A DNA stretch of 64,000 nt from Bryum argenteum (GCA_037043015.1 CM073323.1:6820001-6884000), one strand, 5' to 3'. Counted from the first letter of the stretch, positions 24,481 to 36,666 are shown. A program made the numbers and translations. The notes: generated by a model not told the origin, from the letters alone.

Positions 24481-25720
24481 TCATCGAAAACGCTCGTCAC
24501 AGGGCTCAAGGGGATCGGGGGGAGGAGGAAGGCCATCAATGGCCAAAACATGCACGTATTCGTCCACATACACGACTCCTGTATCTTTGTCTCTGGCTAC
24601 CCGCAGCATCTTTGACGCCTCATCCTCCGTAAATGGAGCAATTCCTTGTGTTCTCATCATCTTCTGCAAAATCACATGAAAAATGTTAACTATCAGCGAC
24701 TACCAATCATTCACTATGCCAGGTACACCAGTCCGTACCTGAGGAAAGTCTAAATTACCGATCCTCTGTACAGGACAGTTCCTCCCGAGACGATTGAGCA
24801 ATCCTACATTTGTAGAGCAATGTCTGTTTGGTGGTGTGTATACCTCACATATTTGCAGGGAATGTGACACTGTGTTGCCTGAGAAAATTATGCGTTTGAT
24901 GGTGTATTTGGTGTAGCTCCAGATATATTGGACGAGGATCAAAAGCAGTTGTTACTTACTTTAAGTTCCATCGCGTCCATCTCGTTCTTTCCTTTACTGA
25001 TTGTCTGCAAACCCATCCAGAGGAGCTCCTGTCAGTTCCATGGTGAGGTTCTTGTTATATGCTTATCGATGATGAATCCAGACTTTAGGTACGTACAAGC
25101 ATAGCTTCCTTGAGTTTTGATTCAGGTTGGCGCTTGAAAGCGTTAGGTTCGTTGAATAGATGCTCCATCAGACGTTGCTCAAAATTATCGTATTGAAAAT
25201 GAGCTTTCGTTGTTTGATTCACTTCCTTGTGTCTTGCCTGCATGTGAATGTATGCGTTCCATTAGGAATTCAGTAGAACATTGACTTTTGCTTGAAGGTT
25301 TGGAGAGCTTACATTTGCAATGATTGCCTCGATTTGTTCTTCAGTTGGATTAAAAGCTAACGCTCGCAATAAGTGAGGAATCTCCCTACAAAAGAACATT
25401 TCATGCATATATGAGACAACGTTCCGACTGCATCAAAGAGAGATCACAATGCAGCACACTATTAGCTGTTTTAGCAACAAAAAAGAAATTCAATCATAGC
25501 AATTGGTAGTGATGGGTTTGAAGTCCTTTTTGGCTTACTTCTCATGAATCTCGGTCTTCACCTTCGATCCCTTCCTCACGAACAGCGGATACACACTCTG
25601 CAATATATTTGAGTACTCAGGAATCACTGGGTAGCGCACAGCACGAATTCTGTCCATCTTCTCTTCCTCTGTGAGAACCTCCGGTACCTCTTCCAACCCC
25701 GGTTCTGCCTCTTCCGCCAT
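24481..25720 (-). CDS. DRC8: Dynein regulatory complex protein 8 homologue (EFCAB2-type EF-hand protein), complement(join(24481..24663,24960..25004,25097..25237,25313..25385,25539..25720))
   Basis: Five exons encode 207 residues, with all junctions GT-AG and in phase. After an acidic N-terminus come two degenerate EF-hand pairs. The first is EKEIPHLLRALAFNPTEEQI, and the second centres on MDAMELKKMMRTQGIAPFTE and ARDKDTGVVYVDEYV. The order and spacing follow the DRC8/EFCAB2 family, which sits in the nexin-dynein regulatory complex between axonemal doublets and tunes flagellar bending. Classical Ca-binding loops are incomplete, so the role is probably structural. In plants such a gene is expected only where sperm swim. 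An acceptor site (TTTTGCAG) lies just 5' of the ATG, implying a 5'UTR intron. The C-terminal extension (LPPPPDPLEP) is short and proline-rich. Confidence 0.82.
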
Positions 25721-26020
25721 CGCAAGACCTCACTGCAAAAGCTCCTGAAGCTGGTGTTGAAACAATTTCCCTACAAGGCCAAAGATGTCAGGTACAAGTG
25801 TTTAACTGACACATCCAATCTGCAGTCGGCGAGTTGATCACAATTGGCGGTAATAGACTCAGTTCCTTGCAAATTCCATCTTCAGGAGCTTGAAGAATTA
25901 TTCAAATTGCTCACTCTGGAGAAATAAATCTTCAGATAGCTACATATTTCATCGAGAATTCATCTTATTCGGCACACTAGTTAGCTTGATCTATGAGGAC
26001 TTTGAATCCGATCTTCATCA

Positions 26021-26314
26021 CTAAATCTGGAACGCATTCTGCGGAAACCACATGGTTTTCCAACATAGCGCAATCATCGCTATTTTAAGATACAAAGCGC
26101 GATGCGATGAAGTGAAATTGTTTCGACATGCCCTGGTTACGATGGGTCCAGAAACATCGCGAAGAAGCTCAAGCCCTAATGGCCTCATGTGGAAGATTTG
26201 GGCAGTGTCGTCCACTGCAGCGACGAAAACGTTCTCTTCGTTCGTCGAAACCGGAACCATCTTCGTTCCGATGTAGACGGAGTTGGCGGTGCGGCCAGAG
26301 CCGGTCGTCATCAA
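26021..26314 (-). CDS. Small unrecognised ORF, divergent from the FHA gene
   Basis: 97 codons in a GC-rich, coding-like stretch. The first 60 residues (SVYIGTKMVPVSTNEENV, AAVDDTAQIFHMRPLG) look genuine; the remainder (LYLKIAMIALCWKTMW) looks like intron or UTR read-through. It may therefore be the first exon of a gene, possibly with a donor at ATC|GTAACC, but I could not find a matching downstream exon before the DRC8 gene starts. The 235-bp gap to the FHA gene suggests a shared bidirectional promoter. The function is unknown. Confidence 0.35.
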   Translation of the reverse strand: MMTTGSGRTANSVYIGTKMVPVSTNEENVFVAAVDDTAQIFHMRPLGLELLRDVSGPIVTRACRNNFTSSHRALYLKIAMIALCWKTMWFPQNAFQI

Positions 26315-26549
26315 CGTTCAAATTTGAATTTGAACCTCCATTCCTGGCGCTGGATTTTCGATTCGACTAAGGGGCGACATGTATAGTGTTTTGAAAGCAA
26401 TCATCAGAGGCAATTATCGTCTGGGATTTACCGAAAGGGATTTTTTCAAATTGTGCCATCGTCTCTTTTTCCTGGCGTGAGAGTTTGAAGTGCTTTGTGT
26501 TCGGAAAGTGAGCTTCATGGTATCTTGAGTTGCAGAAAGATTACCGGAG

Positions 26550-27089
26550 ATGACGAAGGAGGTCGTAATGGAGAAACTGCCGCTCACGCTCTGTATGGAG
26601 CACGGCCCTGGCGAGGGCAAGAGCTTTCCCGCTACGCATTTGCAGAAGGTCACCATTGGACGGACACGTACCAACAGTTACCCTATTAAGGATCCCACAG
26701 TCTCACAAAAGCACGCCTTCATCGAGTGGCGAGTCGATCATTGGGACATTGTAGATATCGGAAGCTCGAATGGGACGGACGTGAATGGGAAAGTGGCCGT
26801 GGAGAATCAACCGATACGGCTCCAGAACGGTGACCTGATCAGGTTTGGTGAATCCGTTAGGGTAAGGGTGCAAATCGAAGAGGAAGAGGACGAGGAGGAA
26901 GAGGAAGTGGGAGTGGACGAAGAAGAAGAGGTGGAAGAGCCAGGTCTAACTGTGGAGGAGTGGTTTGAGCAGGAGAGGCTGCGTATCGTTCGAACTGTCC
27001 AGGCTAGAGCCGATTCCACCATCTTGGAGATGAAGCAGAATGCGGAGGAGTTGAAAAAAAGATTTCGAGAACACGCAGGTATCGAGTAG
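26550..27089 (+). CDS. FHA-domain protein with acidic and coiled-coil C-terminus
   Basis: One exon, 179 residues. The forkhead-associated domain occupies about residues 10-105 with the phosphothreonine-binding signature intact: TIGRT, SQKHAFIEW, DIGSSNGTDVNG and RLQNGDLIRFGE. FHA domains bind phosphothreonine peptides, usually in nuclear signalling, DNA damage or RNA processing. A Glu/Asp run (EEEEDEEEEEVGVDEEEEV) and a short helical tail (EQERLRIVRTVQARAD, EMKQNAEELKKRF) follow. Proteins of this short architecture are common in plants, but I cannot name a partner. An alternative start at the second methionine (MEKLPLT, 26568) would lose only six residues. Confidence 0.88.
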   Translation: MTKEVVMEKLPLTLCMEHGPGEGKSFPATHLQKVTIGRTRTNSYPIKDPTVSQKHAFIEWRVDHWDIVDIGSSNGTDVNGKVAVENQPIRLQNGDLIRFGESVRVRVQIEEEEDEEEEEVGVDEEEEVEEPGLTVEEWFEQERLRIVRTVQARADSTILEMKQNAEELKKRFREHAGIE

Positions 27090-27112
27090 TGAACGCTGTA
27101 ACACCTCATACC

Positions 27113-27647
27113 ACTAATCGACATCTTCTCTTCGAGGACAATCTGTCTCGGCCAGAGTGATACCGTTCTTGGCGCTCATCCCTGTTCTCAAAAACTCCAG
27201 TAGGAACTCGCAGATTCGATAGTTCAACTTCAAATGGTAGTCTCCAAGCTCGGGCTTCAAGGTAGCATACTACATGGTGGACTGTTTTAAGAAGTTAGTA
27301 GCGTTGACCCTGTACATAAAAATGTTCCAGTGCCCCCGGGAAACTCTGTCAAATAGATGCATCAGAGCCTGGTGGTTAGCGCAATGTTGCTCAACTTCCC
27401 GACCAAGTATAACAGACGTAGGGTACATATGAAGATCATTTGAGGGCACGATCCCATTGTCCGTAACCCTGAATGCCCTGAACTTCTGAATGTAAAGGGA
27501 TCTGCCTGGTCCTCTTCTTTGTTGATTGGTTGTGTGATTGTGATTCACTTGATTCACCTGGAAGGTGTGTGCTCCTTGCTGGTCATTGGCATCTGTATGA
27601 AAGTGGTGAGATCCGAGATAGCTTGATATGATGCTAAAACCCACCAT
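27113..27647 (-). pseudogene. Decayed coding fragment, family unknown
   Basis: One minus-strand frame reads as protein from 27647 to 27113 apart from a TAG near 27270. Before the stop are RRGPGRSLYIQKFRAFRV and VILGREVEQHCANHQALMHL; after it are KPELGDYHLKLNYRICEFL and LRTGMSAKNGITLAET. A possible splice acceptor (TTTCATACAG) precedes the fragment. It is tail to tail with the FHA gene, only 23 bp from its stop. It could be the last exon of a degenerate gene. I do not recognise the family. Confidence 0.35.
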
Positions 27648-28098
27648 CTACGAGTAACTATTCCAAAGCCGAGTTGACCAAGCAGGATTTCAGTGAATCT
27701 TCATGCCAGAAGAACAGTCTGAGTAGTGTGCAAAGGACTGGAACCCGATTTACATTACGAAGGGAGGGCGTACACTTGTTGGTGAGCTATCTGCATACCC
27801 TTCTGCTTCACTGTAATTAGTCGTACTTCGCAGTGGCTCTCTCAAATCGTTTTGAACAGGTCAATCTTTCTTCTCAGGTTTGTGGCATGAAGTGGCGAAT
27901 TCCATCGTTATATCGTTTGGCAAGCATCCAAAGCGACCCTCCCTATCATCTGTGACCTCCGCACATCGTGAATGCATCGAGTTGAATCTACTCCATTGCT
28001 AACGATGTCATGCCAATGCCGCTCGCTCTCGATAAAATGTCTTTAAAAAGGACTTCTTTCCACGTAATTTACGTATCCAATATCTAGCTCATATGTAC

Positions 28099-28347
28099 TA
28101 AGGTAGGAGTGGCTAAAACCGTCCAGCCCCAAAAACCGACCGAATTCCCCAAAAACCGACCGAATTTCAGCTTTGCATACTTGGAATAGTGGTGTAAAAT
28201 ATTAATTATTTTTCGATAGTATGCAAAGCTAGTGTAAATCCATCTAAAAAAAAAGACATTTTTTGAGTAATCTTATAATTTCCTATGAATATTTGAACCT
28301 TGCTGTGCGGTTTTTGGGGCTGGACGGTTTTAGCCACTCCTACCTTA
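28099..28347. mobile_element. 249-bp MITE with perfect 40-bp terminal inverted repeats (TA duplication)
   Basis: 28099-28138 and 28308-28347 are exact reverse complements (TAAGGTAGGAGTGGCTAAAA and so on). TA at both outer ends fits a Tc1/mariner-type target. The left arm contains a 20-bp direct duplication (CCCCAAAAACCGACCGAATT). No ORF is present, and identical ends suggest recent activity. Confidence 0.85.
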
Positions 28348-29242
28348 TGGTGCGTAAAAATTCCTTGTACTTTCCAACAAGATTGTTCAAACATTTGACA
28401 ATAGGGAATTGACACTAAAAAAAAAAAAGGGATAGGATCATCCGCATGGGAGTCACTGTATATGTCTCTCACTAATGTCGCCTGTCATTGACTCCGCTTG
28501 GTGTCTTCGAAGCTGCCTCCTTCATCCATGACTCGTGAGAGATGGTTACATCCTATAACTGAGATGATTGGCTTGCCGCACAATGGACGAAGACCCTAGA
28601 TAATAGTTGTCTGTCGATAATTTATGCAACACGACTTTCTTGTCGTAAAGATATGAAGAACCATCGCTAAATTCCATAAATAGGTTCCTATCTACACACA
28701 CACTGTCCAAGTGCAGTGACTGGCAAAATGAGAAATCTTGAATGTCGGGGGCAATCCCAGTTTAAATGCATCGTGAAAGAGTGTAAGGCAGGTACTCCAT
28801 TTGACCATGTACAGAAATCGACTAGAAGTGAAGTGCTACATCTCAAGCCTGGGAGAAGCATGCTCCTCATCACCTGTCAATATCAGAGCAGCTGCATGTA
28901 GAATGATCTGCTCTGAACATGCTGGGGTCACACGGATGTATACCGAGGATTCTCTCCTGCACCACCTCAGTGGTGTTGGAATGGCTCGTCATCAAATCCC
29001 AGACAAGAACCTCGAAGTGGAGAACAGAAATGTCCTCATTGGTGTGGTGTCACCTTGCTATTACATCATACAATGAAGGCGGCCATTTCTAGTACCTCTG
29101 GACCGTGTAATCTACAGTAATTTGGCCGCCATTCAAGAGGGTCCTGCATAGTGGAAAACGAAGCTGTCAGTATTCAGATTAACGATGAAATCGATACGCA
29201 TGAAGCAAATGTTAATAAACTCAGCTCGCGCAGTCGTATGAT
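28348..29242. other. Spacer and probable 3'UTR of the next minus-strand gene
   Basis: 28700-29150 has transcribed-like composition but no supported reading frame or domain. Confidence 0.45.
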
Positions 29243-32200
29243 TCACCTATGTAGGCTTCTTTTTGCTGAAACAGCTTCTGATACATTGGAGAAAGTTATG
29301 TGGAAAGAATTCCCTTTTTCATCCTTCTTGAAATCCTGCACATTCATACCACGGCTCAGGCTCGGAACTCTATAACACTGATGTCTGATAAAGCAAAAAC
29401 CTCAGACAGTCCTTGAAGCCTTCTAGCGATCTCACAAAAGTATCAAAAGACTTCCATACAATCACCCACCAAAAAAACCAACCAGATACATACCAAGATT
29501 TTCCCTTGCTTCTCGAATGCTTCCACCACCACTGCCATTGAAGTACTCTCCGGAAAACCGCTTACAGATAACACTCTGCAAACAACCCTTGTTGTTAGTA
29601 TCTGCACTACCTGAAGAACAAAACCTTATCCATTCTTCACTAAAAAGGGAAGCTAAATTGTCTTCACTGAGGTCCAAGAACTCATTCTCTAGAGTCTTGT
29701 ACGCTTTCTCACTGTCAGGGACGATATCGATTCTTAAATGAACGTGATCGGGGTTTTGGTACACCACAAAGGCCCGGAGCATGAGATCGAATGCTGTATG
29801 TTGCCTCGGTAAGGTACAGTGAACAATACCTGCTCTTAGTGACAGGTCCACCTAGCTGGATGAGATTGTTCCCTGCAGTCCCCATGCCATTTGAACTAGG
29901 CACAGACTTTGAGCTGTGTCTCCGTTCCGTCCCGTTTTCTCGGCTTCGTTTATTTCCGGATTGACCTCCGGCAGAACTTTTGGACCATACCACGGAATTC
30001 TTCCTAGAATAGGGAGCCAAAGTCTCGCTGTGATGGCGGACAATGCCTCGATTGTTACTACTTCCATTCGTTCTCCATGTACCATCAACCTGAGGCCGAA
30101 TATCTACGTTCTTCATGTTAGCATTTTCTCTGGTAGTACTGGTATGGTTAGGCATCATGATAGGCAATGATCCCTGCCTTTTAGGAGTTCTCAAAGGCAC
30201 CACGCCCCCAGGACTAGCAGGGACTGTATGACCAAGGACTGGATATCCTGTGGGAATGCCACCCACTGGTGGGTCACCCCAGAGAGGACTCATCACCTGA
30301 CCTCGACCCTGACCTTGTCCCCTTCTCTGAGCAGCTGGCATGTTTGAGATCTCATGATTAATACCAGATGAAGGTGCCCACGCAGTCAGCTGTCTTCCAG
30401 CTGCTGCTCGATCCCGGTTGCTTGGCTGACTTAAATGCAGTCCCCCAACACTGCCCCGACCTGCAGCCAATTCTGCTCTGGTCCCGATAACCTCCAAAGC
30501 CCTGGGATAATTCATCTGTGGCCCTGAATCAGGTTTCTGAACTTGCATATGCATCAGCCCATGGGAACCCTGGACTTGACCTCCTACAAGCTCTATACCC
30601 ATTACGGGTCGCATTGTCGAGCCACTTATAGAAGCCCGGAGTGCCCCAGCATTGGCCATATGGACCTGGGCCTGGGCATGCGCGTGAGCATGAGCATGAG
30701 CATGTGCCTGCTGTGCTTGAGCGTGGGCGTGAGCATAAGCGTGAGCTTCTACTTGAGCGTGAGCTTGTACTCGGGCTTGGACTTGAGCCTGAGCCTGGGC
30801 TTGGGCCTGGACATGTGCTTGGACTTGCTCTTGAGCCATTTGATGCTGTCGCAGAAGATGGCTTTGAACTGCCAGATTATGATTCTGAATCTGGGACACA
30901 GGCCATTTTGTTGGATTTCAGACGAGTGTAAGCCAAAAACAAAGCACTCAGAACTCTTGAACTAGGACATCTGAAAGCTCCAGATCAACATCCATAACTG
31001 TGACAATCTACCACCTACAAAAATGGTCAAATTCAATACAAGTCCTAGATAAAAGTATGATCAATAAATATAATGTCGTTACTACTTGATAAACATACAA
31101 AGAGGAATAAAAACAGGTGGCGAATCTCGCGTTACAAAAAAAAAAGAACCAACAACTGCGAGCAGAAAAGGTTCCTTGCATTATTCACCTCATTCTGATT
31201 CAACCTTCCATGTGCAACCATGCCTGCAACAGGTCGTGGATATCCTCGACCTATAGAGCGCAACGACAAATGCCCCCCGTATTCCATTGAAACTGAAGGC
31301 CTTCCAGGACCCATAATTCCTGGTCCCGAATTCCCTCGCTGGAAAGGCGCAACACTTTTAGACCCTGCATACAAACTGATGCATTAGCATGCAAACCGTG
31401 CAAGTTCAGAGATATTTCAGGCTACCGACAGGAACCACGGAAGCAGAAACTCATCAAGAGGGCAATTATTTCAATATTATGCTAATATTCTTGCATGTAA
31501 GAAACACCCTACAAACTTCAGTTAAAGAGAACCATTCCTCGTAGAATACAAGCGAAGTGAGCGCTGCAATTTTAATCGTGAACCCTAATTGACTCGTAAG
31601 GGATTACATATTGGAATGGAAGTAAATAAAGTAAGGCAAAAACCTGGAATTTACCTCTAGAATAATTATTCCGCTGACTGCTATGCATCTTGTCACTGAA
31701 CAGAAGATAGAAAGTGATGCCATTGGTTGAGAATGACGAGCATAAATTGCAGTGAAAATGCCAATAAAGCAACACAATAAAATAGTGATCTTCAAGAGCT
31801 GCAAACACTGCGCAAGTCTACTTTCTAAAGCCCAAATTAGAACAGGATGTATCCCAACCACATTGAGAGAAAAGCCCTTCATGAATTATACCTTCCACGC
31901 CTTTGGTATTGCCTGCTGTGCGTCTCATCTGAATCTCTTCTGCTGTGCGTCTCATCTGAATCTCTTCTGCTGTGCGTATCATCTGAATCTCTTCTCCTTT
32001 CCTTGTTATCGAACTGCCTCTCCGCAGCATACCGGTCTTTCCTACGTTTCCTGTCACGTCGATCGTTCTCATCTTCGTCATCATCTCCACCATTGGCCAC
32101 TGCTTCAGGGTCAGAACCCTCGGGCTGTTCCCCGCATTTCCAACTTCCACATATGAGTGCTTATTTTGATCTTACTATCTATGATCCCTCTTGATCAGGC

Positions 32201-33855
32201 TGAGGCTTCCTGCAAACATCACGTTTACAATACCCAGCACCTCTTGCCCGAAAAATGAGGGACAACTTAGACACGAAGCCTACCACGCATGTGTGTGACT
32301 ATTCACTGTACGAAACACCTCTAAAACAAGCTAGAAGGGCCACCCCTAAGAAAGAATCAAATTGGCTACTAAAGCCAAGATCGCGTCAGGAACTTAACAC
32401 GCAGAACTCAGGGTACAATGACAACTACGTGTATAAAGAGACGATACAAGAAGACCTCCGGGCTATAAAAGCACGCTGAGTGTGCAGGTCATCCATGAAG
32501 TAGAGCAGTGTTCTGTGTTTTCTAGAGACTTAACAGCTGATATTCTGCTTTCAACTCATAATACAAGTATCGTATACCTTCAGAATATAATACATAAACT
32601 CCTACACACGGTAGTCTCTAAATAAGACGCCGATTACTAGCATGTGAACATGAATTAGGGTTTACTTCCCAAAGCAGGGCAAAGAGTTAAAAGTGCCACA
32701 AGATCGCATCCAACTGTGCTTAGCACAGAAGCTTAAACTCCACAACCAATTCAAGATTTTTTTTTAAGTGATAAAGTCTAGGCCCTCCAAAGCAGACTTC
32801 ACTCAACAGGAAACACTTCGAAAATTCACCAAGTTTGGGCTCTCTGATTATTCTGGATCCCCGCCAACGCTTTGAACGTGCCTTCAGCCTCTGAAAGGAG
32901 TTGATCAACCCAGCCATATCTCCTTCGTGGATTCTCAATAACTACAGTGAGTTTTTTGCTGCCGAAATGGTCTCATTCGCGTATGAAGGTAGGTAAGCAG
33001 AACTATTTTCATGCGGGAACTGAAAGCTGACTCAAATCGACGGCACAGTTGCTGAACGACCCGCACGCCCCTTACCTCAGAGAAAACTAACGGACATCTA
33101 CAGTACATCGAATAGAGAAAACGATACTCAAGACCAAGCTCTATCAATATACAATAACCATAAGGGCGGTCGATACAGCAACACTACTTCTGAGATCCTC
33201 AAAATTCCGGGAGGGATAGTAAGAGGGAAACCAAGCCATTCTAGTCTTCGTGAAATCCCTAACCCTCACAGGTCCGTCGCTCCAGTGATAATCAGAAAAA
33301 GAGACTGCTAAACGAAGTTAAAGATCGTGAAATTTCTCCTACTACAACGCACAATTGATGGAGACATACGATTCAGCGACTAAAGCCAAAAGGCATCAAA
33401 TGTCGGCACGGCACGGCACGACACAGAGAGAGAGAGAGGCTACGTCCGGTAACTGCTTAAGGAGGGAAACCCTAGCCAAGAGAAACGAATGAACGAAGAC
33501 AGGCAGGGAGGGAGGATTGGAAGCGTATTGGAAGCGTGAGAGAGTGGATGATCACCATGGCAGCGTCGTCAAGCTCGCCATCCTCGAGGTCAGGCTTAGG
33601 ATGTTTGTGAAGCTTAAGGGGATCACCTACGACAACTTTGACGACCTTAGGAGAAGTAACATCCTCTTGTGCTTTTGCGGTTTCCGCATCATCATCTACA
33701 GGAAATGGAGGTTGTGCTACTGTTGCAGTGGTGGTTTCGACCACTTCTTCCTCTCCGCCGGATTCGAAGCCATAATCGGAGCCCTCAAAGTCCACAAGCT
33801 CCTCGTCCTTGACATCATAATCGTCGTCGTCGGCGGTGGCGCCTGGTTCCGCCAT
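29243..33855 (-). CDS. Large multi-exon gene for an unrecognised, probably nuclear, low-complexity protein
   Basis: Supported exons on the minus strand are 33556-33855, 32830-32933, about 31892-32150, 31655-31695, 31189-31364, 29830-30890, 29494-29711 and 29243-29367. The last six join with GT-AG sites and compatible phase; the section between 32830 and 32150 is unresolved. The N-terminus is acidic (DDDDYDVKDEELVDFEGSDY). The middle carries an Arg/Asp-rich segment with three RRDSDETHS repeats, then a Gln/Ala/His-alternating tract (AHAHAQAQQAHAHAHAHA). A basic Ser/Gly/Arg-rich stretch and a more ordered C-terminal region (TLENEFLDLSEDNLASLFSEEW) follow. A Cys-containing piece near 32200 (GYCKRDVC) hints at a CCCH-type zinc finger, but the frame there is interrupted. 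RNA-processing or chromatin roles are typical of such composition; this is inference only. Confidence 0.55.
31917..31997 (-). repeat. In-frame coding repeat, 27-bp unit, 3 copies
   Basis: Units at 31917, 31944 and 31971 encode the nonapeptide RRDSDETHS or a close variant in the minus-strand gene. Units one and two are identical. Confidence 0.9.
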
Positions 33856-34006
33856 CGCTCCAAAGGCTGTCTGTCTTAAAGTGGAGCCATGGCCAACACT
33901 TACTTACAACAGAGAACTACAATACAACAAGGACACCAATCGGGACAACAACTACTACAACAGACGGCTACTGTAGGAGCCCTGAGCATTTCCATCGGGA
34001 CCACTG

Positions 34007-34375
34007 TTAACCCTTAAAAGTCAGGCTATACGGATTTGGGCAGCCCAGTACTGGATCACAGCATCTTTTGGACTCGGGCATCATGAATAGTGCACTTTTT
34101 GAACTTGGGCCTCATGAATGATCCAATCAATGATGAGCTTGCAACCTCCTACAAGTATTGTACAACCCCAACCTACCTACCACAATCCTTTTAAAGCACA
34201 AAATCACTCATACAAATTGTGATTTGAATTGTAAAATTTCACTTTCTGAATGCATCAGAAGAAGGTGACCAGTTTGACATCAAAATATAAGTGAAAAGTT
34301 GAGTACATTGAGAGCTACAGAGAAGATTCTGTTGGAAAAGGACCCCTCGGGTCACCTTAGACGTTTAAGGGTTAA
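34007..34375. mobile_element. 369-bp MITE with TTAACCCTTAAA ends, copy 2
   Basis: Matches 14158-14527 from end to end. Its own inverted ends have diverged after the first 12-13 bp, so it is older or more mutated than copy 1. TTAA is present at each end. Confidence 0.85.
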
Positions 34376-36666
34376 GGATGTTAACGAGGATGATGAAGAC
34401 GACCTCCTTACTATCACACTCCGGATGATCGCCTCTCTAATAGCACACCCTTGCGCTCACCACACTACTCAAGAGTTGTTGATTAGTGTTTAAATCGTTG
34501 ATTGGGAACCGTAACACTAATTGTCACACGTCGTGATAGTGACAACACTATATTTCAAAACATGGCATTCAATGTCAGAGCATAAAATATTTCCAAGAAG
34601 GGGACAAATCCATTGGAATTGATGTAATTGGTGGTTATAAGAAAAACAAATAGCATTGATTGCAGTGGAGGCTCAAATTGAACACTAGTCTCCAAAAAGA
34701 GGTAAAAAAACAGTGTATTGATGGACTTCTCGTGAACAACACTAATCTTTGTATAACACTAGTAACAACTCTTGTTTACGGCAAAAAGTGCACACTTCTC
34801 TCTCCATCCTCTCTAGAAGATATTTTTATCAACTCATGGAGTGTTTTGGGAAAAGAGAATTACCACCTTACTATATCAGACAATTGACATTAACACAACA
34901 TTTACATTTCAGCAAAAAAAATTTTGAGACTAGTTCACAAAAATCATCTTAACCTTTAAAGGTGAGTGAAGCCCAAATCAGGTCTATTAGACTTCAGTCA
35001 GCCCCTGAGTTGATTATGAAGTTGGGACCTTCACTATGTTTAAATCGCATGAAGTTGGGACCTTTTGCATGGTGTAGAGTTTTTCCATAGCTTTCCGGAA
35101 AGTCTTCTAAGGCTCCAAAATTCCTCATTGTGTACCATAGTATGAGGAATTTTGGAGATATTGGCAGTCAAAGTTTGATATCACTATTTGAAATCTGCCC
35201 AAAATCTGTCCAAACTATGGTACACACTCATTTATTCTCAAAACATGCCCCAAATTGGTTAAAATGTAGAAACTTCAAAATATCACCAAAATATAAAGAT
35301 TTTAATTCTTTTTCGCATTTTGTTCTTTTCACATGTGGAAAAAGCGTTAAGATCTCTCCGTTTGGATTTTCAATCAAATAATTCCTCACATACCTCTTCA
35401 ATTGTTAAAATTGGGTCTTTCTATTTGAACATTAGCATACCTCCACGTGAAAGAGCAAGCATTTCTTGAAGTTCTATAGGTCCTATGAGGGAAAATTTAC
35501 AGAGACATATGCCTTACTCACCTAGGAACAAGAATGCGAAGAACCCCATGATATATGTCCTTTCAAGAATGGCTTTTTTGGCCCCTACAACTTTACTTTG
35601 CCATTCTACAAGAGAGGAAAGAATTTTTTTTTCAAATTTGATAGTTTTGATCTCACAAAATGGTGAGGAATTTTAGCCTTTTGGTGTACATGTTCATGTA
35701 CCTAGATCCTACGGTTACACACTTAATCGAGTAATGGGTTTATGTTCAGTTGTTGATTTCTAAACGAAGGAAGAGACTGAACAACACAAAAGCATTCATA
35801 CAATATATGCTAATATGTGATTCTCTGACCTTTTGCCAATGAAAAGTCTGGAATTTTCTCTTACAAACAGAAGTTGATGGCAATTCTAAACGTAATAAGA
35901 GATGATCGATCAGGTTCAGAAGAGAGTGACTTTTGAAGGAACTAACAAACACCTATTGTATTTCTTTTTTTAATCAGAATTGACGATTTGTTTTGTTATC
36001 AAGATTTTGTAGTCTCATTCAATTGTCTTCTTAAGAATCGCACTAATTCTCTTTACCATTAGCATTACGACACTCACCAAGCACTCATAATTTCCTCTTA
36101 GCACTACAACTCCATTGGAGACCACTCTCACAAATTGTGTATAATAACAAGAATTTAACATGTTTATTCAAAGTACAAGTAGTGGTAATCCTCTAAACAC
36201 TCTTAGACTGGTAGCGGCCACCACACAAAAAGAGAATGCTATGCACTTCCCAGGCAATAACATCCACACTAACTAGTGAATGATAGGGACTCATGTTCTG
36301 AATACTAACATGTTCAAAATGAATGTCGGAATAATAAAATGTAGAATGGTTCAAAGTAAGCCCCTTGCAAGTTGCAACACCCTCAACCATCGTCACAAAC
36401 TCTTATTCCTAAACTAAAGCCCTCCAATTCCTATATTAATTATTTCTCCCAAAAGTAAACATTAAGTAATAACTACCTAACACAAAATCTACACATCGAT
36501 ACAAAAAATTCACACATCATCAAAGAAATGATTGCGAGTAAAAACTTCAAATCACTTATTCACAACATCAAAAAGACATACTTTTATTCATACCAACCTC
36601 ACAACATGAAAACTCTCCCACTCTTCACAGAAGATCTCCCAATCCTGCTCGCCTACCAATACCGGT
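34376..36666. other. AT-rich spacer with repeat debris and a strong hairpin
   Basis: 34465-34715 is a worn copy of the repeat at 21290-21560. A perfect 15-bp inverted repeat with a 15-base loop lies at 35113-35127 and 35143-35157 (CTCCAAAATTCCTCA). ATGAAGTTGGGACCTT occurs twice near 35018 and 35049. Parts of 35280-35460 resemble 49020-49150. No gene is seen. Confidence 0.55.
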
